This document shows positions 8,248 to 16,316 of a stretch of 64,000 bases of DNA, one piece after another. The first letter of the stretch is position 1; every line of letters begins with the position of its first letter. The notes under the pieces are model-generated. The model had not been told where the DNA came from. It was given only the letters and a program-made list of their open reading frames with translations, and made no database searches. The position numbers and the translations under genes were made by a program. The DNA is taken from NCBI RefSeq assembly GCF_029626235.1, contig NZ_JARUBO010000005.1:6606001-6670000 (forward strand), given 5' to 3'. Origin of the DNA: Micromonospora sp. WMMD1120. Its GTDB lineage: Bacteria; Actinomycetota; Actinomycetes; Mycobacteriales; Micromonosporaceae.

Positions 8248-9264
8248 TCAGGCGGTGGCCAGCCGCACCAGGAACTGGCAACCCTCGGCGGTGTTGCGCA
8301 CCTCGACCCGGCCGCCGTGCGCCTGCACCAGACCGTGCACGATGGCCAGACCGAGCCCTCCGGACGCCCCGGCGTCACCGGCGCCGGGGGTGCGGGCCGG
8401 CTCACCGCGGAACGCGATGTCGAACACCCGGGGGAGATCGGCCGGCGGGATGCCGCCGCAGGTGTCGGCGACCGACAGCCAGGCGTGGCCCTCCTCCTCG
8501 CCGGCCTCGACGCGTACGGTGCCGTCCTCCGGTGTGTAGCGAACCGCGTTGAGCAGCAGGTTGACCACGACCCGGGACAGCTCCGGTTCGCTCGCGGCCA
8601 CCGTGGGCCAACCCGTCTCGCTGGCCACCAGCTTGATCCGGCGCGCGTCGGCCAACGGCGTGGTGGTGACCAGCGCGTCCGAAACCACCTCCCCCAGCGG
8701 CACCGCCGTCAACGACAACCGCAGCGCTCCGGCGTTGATCCGGGACAGCTCGAAGAGATCGTCGACGAGTCGGGTCAACCTGTCGGTCTCCCGCCGGATC
8801 CGGCGGTGGTACTCGTCCACCGTCGCCGGGTCGTGGACGACCCTGTCCTCCAGCGCCTCCGCCATGGCCCGCAGCCCGGCGAGCGGGGTGCGCAGGTCGT
8901 GGGAGACCCAGGCGACCAGGTCACGCCGACCCTTCTCCAGGTGGCGTTCCCGTGCGCGGGCCTGGTCACGCCAGACCGCGGCACGGGCCAGCCGGCGGCC
9001 GAAGTGCCCTCCGACCGCGAGGCTGACCACCGCCGCCGCCGCGACGGTGATCAGCACCACCTCCAGGTCGTGCGGGGAGAGGAACATCGCCTCCGCGACC
9101 GCCATGACCCCGACCGCGACGGCGACCACGGTGGTGGTGAGCAGCACGCTGACGTGCACGACGATCGAGCTGCGGCGCAGCGCGCGGAGCAGCATCGCGC
9201 CGGCGAGGCCGATGCCCAGCGCCGCGCCGAGGGCGATCGCGAAGATCAGCAGGAGGTCACGCAT
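8248..9264 (-). CDS. Two-component sensor histidine kinase
   Basis: 338 aa. Four likely membrane helices lie in the first 90 residues (about 5-27, 33-52, 53-61 and 68-85), with very little outside the membrane, so it probably senses a membrane or internal signal. The phospho-acceptor is His122 in AWVSHDLRTPL. The N box (VVNLLLNAVRYTPEDG) and G boxes (DTCGGIPP, GLGLAIVHGLVQAHGG) of the ATPase domain follow. The start at 9264 overlaps the response-regulator gene by 8 bp, so both are translated from one message, regulator first. No HAMP domain is obvious. Confidence 0.92.
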   Translation of the reverse strand: MRDLLLIFAIALGAALGIGLAGAMLLRALRRSSIVVHVSVLLTTTVVAVAVGVMAVAEAMFLSPHDLEVVLITVAAAAVVSLAVGGHFGRRLARAAVWRDQARARERHLEKGRRDLVAWVSHDLRTPLAGLRAMAEALEDRVVHDPATVDEYHRRIRRETDRLTRLVDDLFELSRINAGALRLSLTAVPLGEVVSDALVTTTPLADARRIKLVASETGWPTVAASEPELSRVVVNLLLNAVRYTPEDGTVRVEAGEEEGHAWLSVADTCGGIPPADLPRVFDIAFRGEPARTPGAGDAGASGGLGLAIVHGLVQAHGGRVEVRNTAEGCQFLVRLATA

Positions 9265-9952
9265 GGGCCGGCTCGTACCGGTAACCGACGCCCCAGACGG
9301 TGCGGATCCGCCGCGGATCGGCCGGGTCGGCCTCGACCTTCTCCCGCAGCCGGCGGACGTGCACCGTCACCGTCGACTGGTCCCCGAAATTCCAGCCCCA
9401 GACCTGTTCCAGCAGCTCGGCCCGGCCGAACACCCGGGACGGGTGCCGCATGAGGTGGACGAGCAGGTCGAACTCACGCATGGTCAGCGCCAGCTCGTTG
9501 CCGGCGAGGTGGGCGGTCCGCGCCGTGGTGTGCACCACGAGCGCGCCGTCGACGAGGGCCTCCGGCCGTCCGGGTGGTGGCCCGCCGGTGGCGCGGCGGA
9601 GCACCGAACGGACCCGTAGCACCAGTTCCCGGGGCGAGAAGGGCTTGGTCAGGTAGTCGTCCGCGCCGAGCTGTAGCCCGAGGATGCGGTCGGACTCGTC
9701 GCCCCGCGCGGTCAGCATGACGATCGGTATGCCGTCCGGCCGCGCCCGCAGCTTCCGGCACACCGCAAGGCCGTCGATCCGGGGCAGCATCAGGTCGAGC
9801 ACGACCAGGTCGGGCGTCTCCCGCCGTACCGCCGCCAGCGCGGCCTCCCCGTCCGCCGCCAGGCTGACCTGGTAGCCGTCGTTCTCCAGGTAACGACGGA
9901 CGACGTCGCTGACGGTGTGGTCGTCGTCGACAACCAGCACACGCTCGGTCAC
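9257..9952 (-). CDS. OmpR/PhoB-type response regulator
   Basis: 231 aa. Receiver domain at 1-120 with the acidic pocket Asp9-Asp11, phospho-acceptor Asp53 (LVVLDLMLP), Thr in LTARGDES and Lys in DYLTKPFSPREL. The C-terminal winged helix at about 135-228 ends in VTVHVRRLREKVEADP and WGVGYRYEP, the family's DNA-recognition and hairpin signatures. The GTG start at 9952 has a GGGGAGG ribosome site. It is paired with the kinase downstream. Direct repeats of CTTACG with 11-bp spacing near 10043 and 12573-12617 have the geometry bound by this family and are candidate targets (inference). Confidence 0.95.
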   Translation of the reverse strand: MTERVLVVDDDHTVSDVVRRYLENDGYQVSLAADGEAALAAVRRETPDLVVLDLMLPRIDGLAVCRKLRARPDGIPIVMLTARGDESDRILGLQLGADDYLTKPFSPRELVLRVRSVLRRATGGPPPGRPEALVDGALVVHTTARTAHLAGNELALTMREFDLLVHLMRHPSRVFGRAELLEQVWGWNFGDQSTVTVHVRRLREKVEADPADPRRIRTVWGVGYRYEPAHA

Positions 9953-10042
9953 CGGCCTCCCCCACCTCAGTGTCGCGATACTCCCCCGCCTGCCCACCGG
10001 CCAGCGTAGCCACACGACGGGGCGCGCCCGCACCGACGAACC

Positions 10043-10059
10043 CTTGTGAGGTTCTTACG
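10043..10059 (+). promoter_or_regulatory. Candidate response-regulator box, CTTGTG-N5-CTTACG
   Basis: Two hexamers 11 bp apart (CTTGTG AGGTT CTTACG) lie about 50 bp upstream of the epimerase ATG, just upstream of where the -35 of a leaderless promoter (-10 near 10096, CATACG) would fall. The same hexamer pair occurs in the divergent promoter region at 12573-12617. The adjacent OmpR-type regulator is the natural candidate protein. Confidence 0.45.
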
Positions 10060-10110
10060 GCTGCGCTCGCGAGGCATCGCGGACGCGGGCGAGGTCATAC
10101 GGTGGCCGGA

Positions 10111-11190
10111 ATGCGGATACTTGTCACCGGTGCGGCCGGTTTCATCGGCTCCCACGTCGCCGACCTGCTCGTCGCACACGGACACGAGGTGGTCGCCGTC
10201 GACGCGCTGCTGCCGGAGGCGCACGGTGTGACGTCACCGCCCTGGACCGAGCGGCACGACCTCGTGGTCGGCGACGTACGCGACCACGACCTGCTGACCC
10301 GGCTGCTGGCCGGGGTCGACGCGGTCTGCCACCAGGCGGCGATGGTCGGCCACGGCGTCGATCCCGCCGACGCCCCCCGGTACGCCGCCCACAACGACCT
10401 CGGCACGGCCACCCTCCTCGCGGCGATGCACGCCACCGGGGTACGCCGTCTCGTGCTCGCCAGTTCGATGGTCGTCTACGGCGAGGGTCGTTACCACTGC
10501 CCGGCGCACGGGGTCGTCCGGCCGGCCGGCCGTCGGGCCGTCGACCTGGCCGAGGGGCGCTACGAGCAGACCTGCTCGCGCTGCGACCGGACGCTCTCCC
10601 CCGCTCTGGTGCCGGAGGACGCGCCGCTGGAGCCCCGCAGCACGTACGCCGCGACCAAGCTGGCCCAGGAACACCTCGCCGGCGCGTGGGCGCGACAGAC
10701 CGGCGGATCGGTCTGGGCCCTGCGGTACCACAACGTCTACGGGCCACGGATGCCCCGCGACACCCCGTACGCCGGGGTGGCGTCGATCTTCCGGTCGGCG
10801 CTGGCGGCCGGGCAGCCACCCCGGGTCTTCGAGGACGGCCGGCAGCGGCGCGACTTCGTGCACGTGAGCGACGTCGCCGTGGCCAACGTGCTGGCCCTGA
10901 CGAGGTCGGCGCCGGAGCCGCTGGTCGCGGTCAACGTGTGCTCGGGAGAGCCGCACACGGTCGGCGAGTTGGCCGACGAGTTGGCGGCGGCGATGGGAGG
11001 GCCGTCGCCGGTCACCGTCGGGGGCGGACGGGCGGCCGACGTTCGCCACGTCGTCGCCGATCCGGCCCGCGCCGCCCGACTGCTCGGCTTCACCGCCCGC
11101 ACCGGATTCGCGGCCGGCGTCGCCGACTTCACCACGGCGGTGATGCGGGAGCCGGCGACGGTCAGGACACCGTCCACAGCAGGTGGTTGA
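10111..11190 (+). CDS. NAD-dependent epimerase/dehydratase (extended SDR)
   Basis: 359 aa. The N-terminal Rossmann motif is GAAGFIGSH (7-15). The catalytic motif YAATK is present, with the Ser pair in LASSMVVYGEG. YHNVYGPRMP and RDFVHVSDVA are typical of nucleotide-sugar 4-epimerases and dehydratases. Between the catalytic Ser and Tyr lies an insertion with CPAHG and TCSRCDR that could hold a metal ion through three Cys and one His; this is unusual for the family. The ATG at 10111 has a -10-like CATACG about 10 nt upstream and no ribosome site, consistent with a leaderless message. Its 3' end overlaps the convergent membrane-protein gene by 29 bp. Probably acts on a UDP- or GDP-sugar; the substrate is unknown. 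Confidence 0.85.
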   Translation: MRILVTGAAGFIGSHVADLLVAHGHEVVAVDALLPEAHGVTSPPWTERHDLVVGDVRDHDLLTRLLAGVDAVCHQAAMVGHGVDPADAPRYAAHNDLGTATLLAAMHATGVRRLVLASSMVVYGEGRYHCPAHGVVRPAGRRAVDLAEGRYEQTCSRCDRTLSPALVPEDAPLEPRSTYAATKLAQEHLAGAWARQTGGSVWALRYHNVYGPRMPRDTPYAGVASIFRSALAAGQPPRVFEDGRQRRDFVHVSDVAVANVLALTRSAPEPLVAVNVCSGEPHTVGELADELAAAMGGPSPVTVGGGRAADVRHVVADPARAARLLGFTARTGFAAGVADFTTAVMREPATVRTPSTAGG

Positions 11191-12517
11191 CGGCGAGCGC
11201 GGTGCCGGCCTGGACCACCAGCCAGAACCGTCGGTGCGCCACCGGTAGGTGCGCGGTGGCGACCAGCAGCCAGACGGCGAACGGCAGCCAGATCCGCTCC
11301 ACCTCGGCCTTGCTGAGCGCGGACAGATCCGCCGCGAGCACGGCCACGGCCGCCGCGACGGGTAACCACACAGCGGGTCCGGCGCTGGCGAGCCGCTGGC
11401 GCAGGGTCGTCGCGCGCACAGGTCGCCCCGACACGGCGGCCACCGTCCGCCGCAGCGCCGGCCCGACCACCGGCCCGGCCGAGAGCAGCAGCGCCGCCAG
11501 GTTCGCCCAGACCCAGTAGCCGTACGGGCGGTCGGCGGCCCAACCCTGGTAGTAGCGACGGGTCACCAGGTGGTAGCCGTCCACCCACCAGAAGCCGGCG
11601 GCGGTGAACACGGCGACGACGGTACCGACCGCTGCCGCCGCGACCAGGAGCACGCCGAGACGGTCCCGCGCCCGTAGCAGCACCACCGTCACCGCGAGCA
11701 GGCCGACCAGGACGAACCCGTACGAGAGGTAGAGCGCGAAGCCGAGCAGCAGCCCGCCGGGAACGGCCCCGGATCGACCGCCCACCGTCAGCAGCGCCAG
11801 ACCGGCGGCGACCACCGCCGCGAAGATCCCGTCCGCGGACGCGCCCACCCACACCGCCCCCGGGAAGAGGATCAGGAAGGGCCACACCGCCCGGGCCGCG
11901 TCCTCGGCGCCCAGCGCCCGCAGCGTCACCGGCACCGACACCGACACGGTGGCGCCGAGGAGCACGCAGGCGAGCCCGGCCGCGGTCCCACCGCCCAGGC
12001 CGATCCGTTCCAACCCGACGAACAGGAGCAGCGCTCCCGGTGGGTGCGCGGCGGTGTGGGTGGACCAGGAGTCGGGCTGGAAGTCGAGAATCCGGTCGGC
12101 GAAGCCGGACAGCAGGGACCCGACGTCCGTCACCCGGGGCACCTCGTGCAGGTACTCGGCCTGCACCGTGAGACGCTCGGTCAACCCGGCGGACCAACCG
12201 TCCACCAGGGCCAGCGACAGCGTCCAGAGCACCGAGGCGAGGTAGCCGACGACGAGCAGCCGCGTCCACCCTGCGCCGGTCCCCCAGCGCGTGCCCCGCC
12301 AGACGAGCAGCGCCGCGATGAGGAGCGCGGCGGGGCTGCCGAGGCCGACGTGGGGGTGCCAGGTGGCGTAGAGCGGGGCGGCGTCGGCGTGCAGCCGTAC
12401 GCCCCGATCGTTGAGCAGCGCGCCGACGCCGACGGCGGCGGCGAGCAGCGCCACCTCGACACCCAGGACGAGCATGTCGGCGGACCGGGGGCGTCCCGGA
12501 CGGGTCAACAAGGTCAT
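11162..12517 (-). CDS. Polytopic membrane protein, possibly GT-C mannosyltransferase-like
   Basis: 451 aa with roughly ten to twelve membrane helices spread along its length. A long outward loop after helix 3 carries acidic residues and HPPGALLLF, a motif seen in actinobacterial GT-C-like mannosyltransferase relatives and hypothetical membrane proteins. I do not recognise a defined family with certainty. Its gene diverges from the glycosyltransferase operon starting at 12665 and converges on the epimerase gene. The context (epimerase, GT2, DUF2064) favours a lipid-linked or cell-surface sugar role. The ATG at 12517 is the first plausible start. Confidence 0.65.
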   Translation of the reverse strand: MTLLTRPGRPRSADMLVLGVEVALLAAAVGVGALLNDRGVRLHADAAPLYATWHPHVGLGSPAALLIAALLVWRGTRWGTGAGWTRLLVVGYLASVLWTLSLALVDGWSAGLTERLTVQAEYLHEVPRVTDVGSLLSGFADRILDFQPDSWSTHTAAHPPGALLLFVGLERIGLGGGTAAGLACVLLGATVSVSVPVTLRALGAEDAARAVWPFLILFPGAVWVGASADGIFAAVVAAGLALLTVGGRSGAVPGGLLLGFALYLSYGFVLVGLLAVTVVLLRARDRLGVLLVAAAAVGTVVAVFTAAGFWWVDGYHLVTRRYYQGWAADRPYGYWVWANLAALLLSAGPVVGPALRRTVAAVSGRPVRATTLRQRLASAGPAVWLPVAAAVAVLAADLSALSKAEVERIWLPFAVWLLVATAHLPVAHRRFWLVVQAGTALAVNHLLWTVS

Positions 12518-12572
12518 GATGACGGCCGACGATACGACCTTCGACCAGGCAGTTCACGGCCTGGCGCGGCGA

Positions 12573-12617
12573 CGTCAGGGACTCGTAAGATCCGCTGCCG
12601 CGTAAGCGATTCGTAAG
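12573..12617. promoter_or_regulatory. Paired direct-repeat boxes in a divergent promoter region
   Basis: Read on the minus strand there are two hexamer pairs: CTTACG AATCG CTTACG (12617 to 12601) and CTTACG AGTCC CTGACG (12589 to 12573). Each has 11-bp periodicity, the usual arrangement for OmpR-type dimers. They lie between the divergent membrane-protein gene (12517) and the GT2 operon (12665). A -10-like TAGCGT at 12652-12657 sits 7 nt before the GT2 ATG. The boxes therefore lie where an activator would bind. A single related pair precedes the epimerase gene. Confidence 0.55.
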
Positions 12618-12664
12618 GCGGCACAACGCTCCGGACCGACCGGGGCGGGCCTAGCGTCGCCGGT

Positions 12665-13342
12665 ATGCGCACAACGATCGACGTGGTGCTGCCGTGCCTG
12701 GACGAGGCGGCCGCCCTGCCTGCCGTACTGACCGGGCTGCCACCCGGATACCGCGCCATCGTGGTCGACAACGGCTCGAGCGACGGTTCCCCGGTGGTCG
12801 CGGCCGGCTACGGGGCCCGGGTCGTGCACGAGCCGAGACGTGGATACGGCGCGGCCGTGCACGCCGGCCTCCTCTCGGCCGACGCGGAGCTGGTCTGCGT
12901 CGTCGACGCGGACGGCTCGTTCGACCCGGCCGAGCTGCCCAGGCTCGTCGCGGCGGTGCTGGACGGTCGGGCCGACCTCGCCGTCGGGCGACGCCGTCCG
13001 GTCACGGCGGGCGCGTGGCCGTGGCACGCCCGGGTCGGCAACGCGCTGGTCGCCGCGCTGCTGCGGCGCCGGGGGGTGCCGGTGCGCGACATCAGCCCCA
13101 TCCGGGTGGCCCGCCGGACGTCGCTTCTCGGGCTCGCCGTCGGCGACCGCGCCTTCGGGTACCCGTTGGAGTTGCTCCTGCGCGCGACGGCGGCGGGTTG
13201 GCGGATCGTGGAGATGGACGTCGCGTACGCGCCCCGCGCCGCTGGCACGCGGTCGAAGGTGTCCGGGTCGGTGCGGGGCACGCTGCGGGCGACCCGGGAC
13301 TTCGCCGGAGTGCTGCGCGCCGGGGTCGGCGGTGCCCGGTGA
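12665..13342 (+). CDS. Family 2 glycosyltransferase
   Basis: 225 aa, soluble. GT-A fold signatures: VVLPCLDEAAALP at the start, VDNGSSDGS, GYGAAVHAG and the metal-binding VVDADGSFDP. This resembles dolichol-phosphate-mannose synthase and TIGR04283-type enzymes that transfer a sugar from a nucleotide donor. There is no membrane helix. The ATG at 12665 lacks a ribosome site but has TAGCGT 7 nt upstream, so the message is probably leaderless. The stop overlaps the next gene's GTG (GTGA), starting a run of 4-bp overlaps through 15883. Confidence 0.88.
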   Translation: MRTTIDVVLPCLDEAAALPAVLTGLPPGYRAIVVDNGSSDGSPVVAAGYGARVVHEPRRGYGAAVHAGLLSADAELVCVVDADGSFDPAELPRLVAAVLDGRADLAVGRRRPVTAGAWPWHARVGNALVAALLRRRGVPVRDISPIRVARRTSLLGLAVGDRAFGYPLELLLRATAAGWRIVEMDVAYAPRAAGTRSKVSGSVRGTLRATRDFAGVLRAGVGGAR

Positions 13343-14028
13343 CCGTCCTGCTCGTGGTCGCCAAGGCGCCGGTGGCGGGGCAGGCCAAGACGCGGCTCTG
13401 CCCGCCCGCTGACCACACCCAGGCCGCCCGGGTCGCGGCGGCGGCGTTGCTGGACACCCTCGCGGCGGTACGCGCCACCCCGTCGACCATCCCGGTGCTG
13501 GCCCACACCGGTCGGTTCGCCGAGGCCGAGCACGGCGCGGAGCTGGGCGCCGCGCTGGCGGGCTGGCACCTCCTCGCGCAGCGCGGCGACACCTTCGCCG
13601 ACCGCCTCGCGAACGCGCACGCCGACGCGGGCGCGGCCTTTCCCGGCCGAGCGGTGTTGCAGATCGGCATGGACACACCGCAACTGCGGCCAGCCCTGCT
13701 CGACACCGCGCTGAGGCTGCTCGCCGAGCGGGGTGCGGTGTTCGGTCCCGCGCTCGACGGCGGGTGGTGGGCGCTCGGGCTCAGCGATCCCGGCCACGCG
13801 GACGCGTTGCGCGACGTGCCCATGTCAACGGACGACACCGGTCGCCGTACCCTCGCCGCCCTTCGCCGGCGCGGCATCCGTCCGGCGAGCCTGCCGGCAC
13901 AGCGGGACGTCGACGACTGGTCCGCGGCGCTGGCGGTCGCCGCCGAGCTGCCCGGCACCCGGTTCGCGGCTGCCGTCGGGTCGGTCCGGAACCGGCTGGC
14001 GATCGGACAGCCCCGGTGCGCCCGATGA
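13339..14028 (+). CDS. DUF2064 (TIGR04282-type) glycosyltransferase-like protein
   Basis: 229 aa. It begins with VLLVVAKAPVAGQAKTRL, the signature of DUF2064 proteins related to nucleotidyl- and glycosyltransferases. QIGMDTPQL supplies the acidic metal-binding motif and FGPALDGGWWALGL is the family's second signature. The GTG start overlaps the preceding stop by 4 bp, so it is translationally coupled. Members often sit beside GT2 enzymes, as here, and are associated with unusual glycoside synthesis. The exact substrate is unknown. Confidence 0.88.
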   Translation: MTVLLVVAKAPVAGQAKTRLCPPADHTQAARVAAAALLDTLAAVRATPSTIPVLAHTGRFAEAEHGAELGAALAGWHLLAQRGDTFADRLANAHADAGAAFPGRAVLQIGMDTPQLRPALLDTALRLLAERGAVFGPALDGGWWALGLSDPGHADALRDVPMSTDDTGRRTLAALRRRGIRPASLPAQRDVDDWSAALAVAAELPGTRFAAAVGSVRNRLAIGQPRCAR

Positions 14029-14729
14029 TCACGCTGGACGATTTCGATCTGGCGCTGGGCGGGCCCGACGGGTGTCCCGCCGAGCACGACGGGCGGGGCG
14101 GACCGTTCGGGAGGTCGACCCGACCCGCGCCCGGACACTGGCTGGTGCACGACGACGGGCGACGTGACCCGTTGCCGGTGCGACGCTGGCACGGTCCTGC
14201 CGAGCCGGTGATCGAAGCCGTGGCCGCCCGCTGCGACGGCCCCACCATCGATCTCGGCTGTGGTCCGGGGCGGCTGACCGAGGCGCTCGCCCGGCGGGGC
14301 CTCGTCGCGCTGGGCGTGGACCGCTCCGCCGAGGCGGTGCGGCTGACCCGATCCCGGGGTGTGGTCGCCCTACGGCGCGACATCCTCGCGCCGCTCCCGG
14401 GTGAGGGACGGTGGGCACACGCCATGCTCGTCGACGGCAACATCGGCATCGGTGGCGACCCGGTCCGGTTGCTGCGCAGGTGCGGAGCGTTGATCGCGCC
14501 GGACGGGACGCTCGTGGTGGAGGTGGACTCTCCGGGCACCGGGCTGTGGCAGGGCCGGGCGTACGTCCTGTCCGGGTCGCCCGGTGTGCGGCAACGACGG
14601 GGACCGGCGTTCCGCTGGGCGCGGGTGGGAGCGGAGACGGTGGCCCGCGTCGCCGCCGCCGCCGACCTGCGGGTAGCGCGCACGTCCCGCTCCGGCGCGC
14701 GGTGTTTCGCCGAGTTGGTGCGGTCATGA
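14025..14729 (+). CDS. SAM-dependent methyltransferase (class I)
   Basis: 234 aa. The SAM-binding motif is TIDLGCGPGRLTEALA, with an acidic residue at the end of strand 2 (LGVDRSAEAV). Post-motif strands follow in ALIAPDGTLVVEVDSPG. The first 70 residues are charged and unlike a catalytic domain; they may bind the substrate. The ATG overlaps the DUF2064 stop (ATGA), and its own stop overlaps the next ATG. It is embedded in a glycosyltransferase/oxidoreductase operon, so the acceptor is probably the glycoside or lipid made there (inference). Confidence 0.85.
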   Translation: MITLDDFDLALGGPDGCPAEHDGRGGPFGRSTRPAPGHWLVHDDGRRDPLPVRRWHGPAEPVIEAVAARCDGPTIDLGCGPGRLTEALARRGLVALGVDRSAEAVRLTRSRGVVALRRDILAPLPGEGRWAHAMLVDGNIGIGGDPVRLLRRCGALIAPDGTLVVEVDSPGTGLWQGRAYVLSGSPGVRQRRGPAFRWARVGAETVARVAAAADLRVARTSRSGARCFAELVRS

Positions 14730-15883
14730 CCCGGCTGCGCCCGCGCGCGCCCGTCCCCGAGGACTTCACCGCGCCGTCGCACTCGCCGCTGGTCGCCGCC
14801 CGGCTGGGTCTCTGGCTCGGCGTGGCGTTCGGGCTGTGCTTCGTCACCGGCCTGCTCAGCCACACCATCCAGCACCCACCGGGCTGGTTCACCTGGCCGA
14901 CCCGACCGGTCGACCTCTACCGGGCCACCCAGGGCGTCCACGTGCTCTCCGGGATCGCCGCGATCCCCCTGCTGCTGGCGAAACTGTGGAGCGTCTACCC
15001 GCGACTGTTCGTCCGTCCGCCGCTGCGCCAACCGCTCCGGCTGGCCGCCCACGTCGTCGAGCGGGCCACCGTCGGGGTGCTCGTCTGTGCGGCGTTTTTC
15101 GAGCTGGTCACGGGTCTGTTCAACGTCGCCCAGTCGTACCCCTGGGGGTTCTTCTTCCCGGCGGCGCACCACGCGGTCGCCTGGCTGCTGGTGGGTGGGC
15201 TGCTGCTGCACATCGCGGTGAAGCTGCCCACCGCCCGCACGGCGCTGGGCACGCCGCTGCGCCGGAACCGGATGATCGACGAGCGCGCCGACCGGGAGTC
15301 GTCCGGACGACGCGCGTTCCTGCGTACGTCGGCGGGCGTCGCCGGCGTCGCCGTGCTGGCCACCGCCGGGGTCACCGTTCCGTGGCTGCGTCGGGTGTCC
15401 CCGCTGGCGTGGCGCTCCGCGTCCGGGCCGCAGGGCGTGCCGATCAACCGTACGGCGGCGGCCGCACGCGTCATCGTCCCGCCCGACTGGCGGTTGGAGA
15501 TCGTCTGGCCCGGTGGTCGACAGACCTTCTCCCTGGCCGAGCTGTCCGCTCTGCCGCAGCGCACCGCGCGACTGCCGATCGCCTGCGTGGAGGGCTGGAG
15601 CGCCTCCGCGCGGTGGACTGGCGTGCCCGTCGGCGAGTTGCTACGGCGAGCCGGCGCGCCGGCCGGTCGACCGGTGCGGATCGCCTCGCTGGAGGCCGAC
15701 GGCCTGTACGCCACCAGCACGCTCCCGGCGAACCATGTCGGCGACCCGCTGACCCTGCTCGCACTGAGGATGAACGGAGAAGAGTTGTCCCCCGACCACG
15801 GCTATCCATGCCGCCTCATCGCGCCGAGCCGGCCCGGCGTGCTCCAGACCAAATGGGTGACCCGGCTGGAGGTGCCACGGTGA
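14726..15883 (+). CDS. Cytochrome b561-like/molybdopterin oxidoreductase fusion
   Basis: 385 aa in two parts. Residues about 25-180 form four membrane helices with His residues (SHTIQHPP, VHVLSG, HHAVAWLL, LLHIAVKL) spaced as in haem b-binding cytochrome domains. A cytoplasmic RRAFLRT segment, Tat-like, precedes a fifth helix. The C-terminal half at about 225-385 is a sulfite-oxidase-type molybdopterin domain with the Mo-ligand Cys in LPIACVEGWS and the YATSTLP and PDHGYPCRLIAPSRPG signatures. The fusion suggests electron transfer between a membrane haem and an exported Mo centre. Overlapping start and stop codons tie it to its neighbours. The substrate is unknown. Confidence 0.85.
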   Translation: MTRLRPRAPVPEDFTAPSHSPLVAARLGLWLGVAFGLCFVTGLLSHTIQHPPGWFTWPTRPVDLYRATQGVHVLSGIAAIPLLLAKLWSVYPRLFVRPPLRQPLRLAAHVVERATVGVLVCAAFFELVTGLFNVAQSYPWGFFFPAAHHAVAWLLVGGLLLHIAVKLPTARTALGTPLRRNRMIDERADRESSGRRAFLRTSAGVAGVAVLATAGVTVPWLRRVSPLAWRSASGPQGVPINRTAAAARVIVPPDWRLEIVWPGGRQTFSLAELSALPQRTARLPIACVEGWSASARWTGVPVGELLRRAGAPAGRPVRIASLEADGLYATSTLPANHVGDPLTLLALRMNGEELSPDHGYPCRLIAPSRPGVLQTKWVTRLEVPR

Positions 15884-16305
15884 GAGCCGCCCGACTGCTG
15901 CTGTTCCTGCTCGGCGCCGCCTCGGCGGCGTACGGCGGTCGGCTGCTCCTCCCCCAGCTCGGCCCCACGCTGCCGTGGCTGATCGGCGGTCCGGTGCTCC
16001 ACGACCTGGTGGTGGCGCCGCTGGCCGGGCTGGTGGGGCTGGCCCTGGGCCGACTGGTGACGGATCGGCTCCGCCTGACCCTGATCACCTTCGGCCTGCT
16101 GGCCAGCGCCACACTGCTGCTGATCGCAGCGCCGCTGCTGTGGCGGCCCCCCTCGGCACCCCCGAACCCGGGCCTACCGGACCGCGACCATCCGCTGGGT
16201 CTCGCCGTCGGGCTGGCTGTTGTCTGGGCCGCGGTCGCGCTCGCCCTGGTCGTCGCCACCATCGTCAACCGGCGCGGCGCGAGCCGCCGAACCGACACCC
16301 GGTGA
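15880..16305 (+). CDS. Small four-helix membrane protein
   Basis: 141 aa, unrecognised. Four hydrophobic segments (about 4-20, 40-58, 66-84 and 106-126) are linked by short charged or proline-rich loops. It starts with GTG overlapping the stop of the molybdopterin oxidoreductase, so it is almost certainly made with it and may be a partner subunit or anchor. It ends 11 nt before the phosphorylase ATG. Confidence 0.75.
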   Translation: MRAARLLLFLLGAASAAYGGRLLLPQLGPTLPWLIGGPVLHDLVVAPLAGLVGLALGRLVTDRLRLTLITFGLLASATLLLIAAPLLWRPPSAPPNPGLPDRDHPLGLAVGLAVVWAAVALALVVATIVNRRGASRRTDTR

Positions 16306-16316
16306 GGAGCAGCGCC

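Noticed and set aside
10737..12626. Long minus-strand frame over the epimerase and membrane-protein genes.
   Set aside because: Low-complexity, Arg/Gly/Ala-rich; the real genes in this stretch have clear Rossmann or membrane features.
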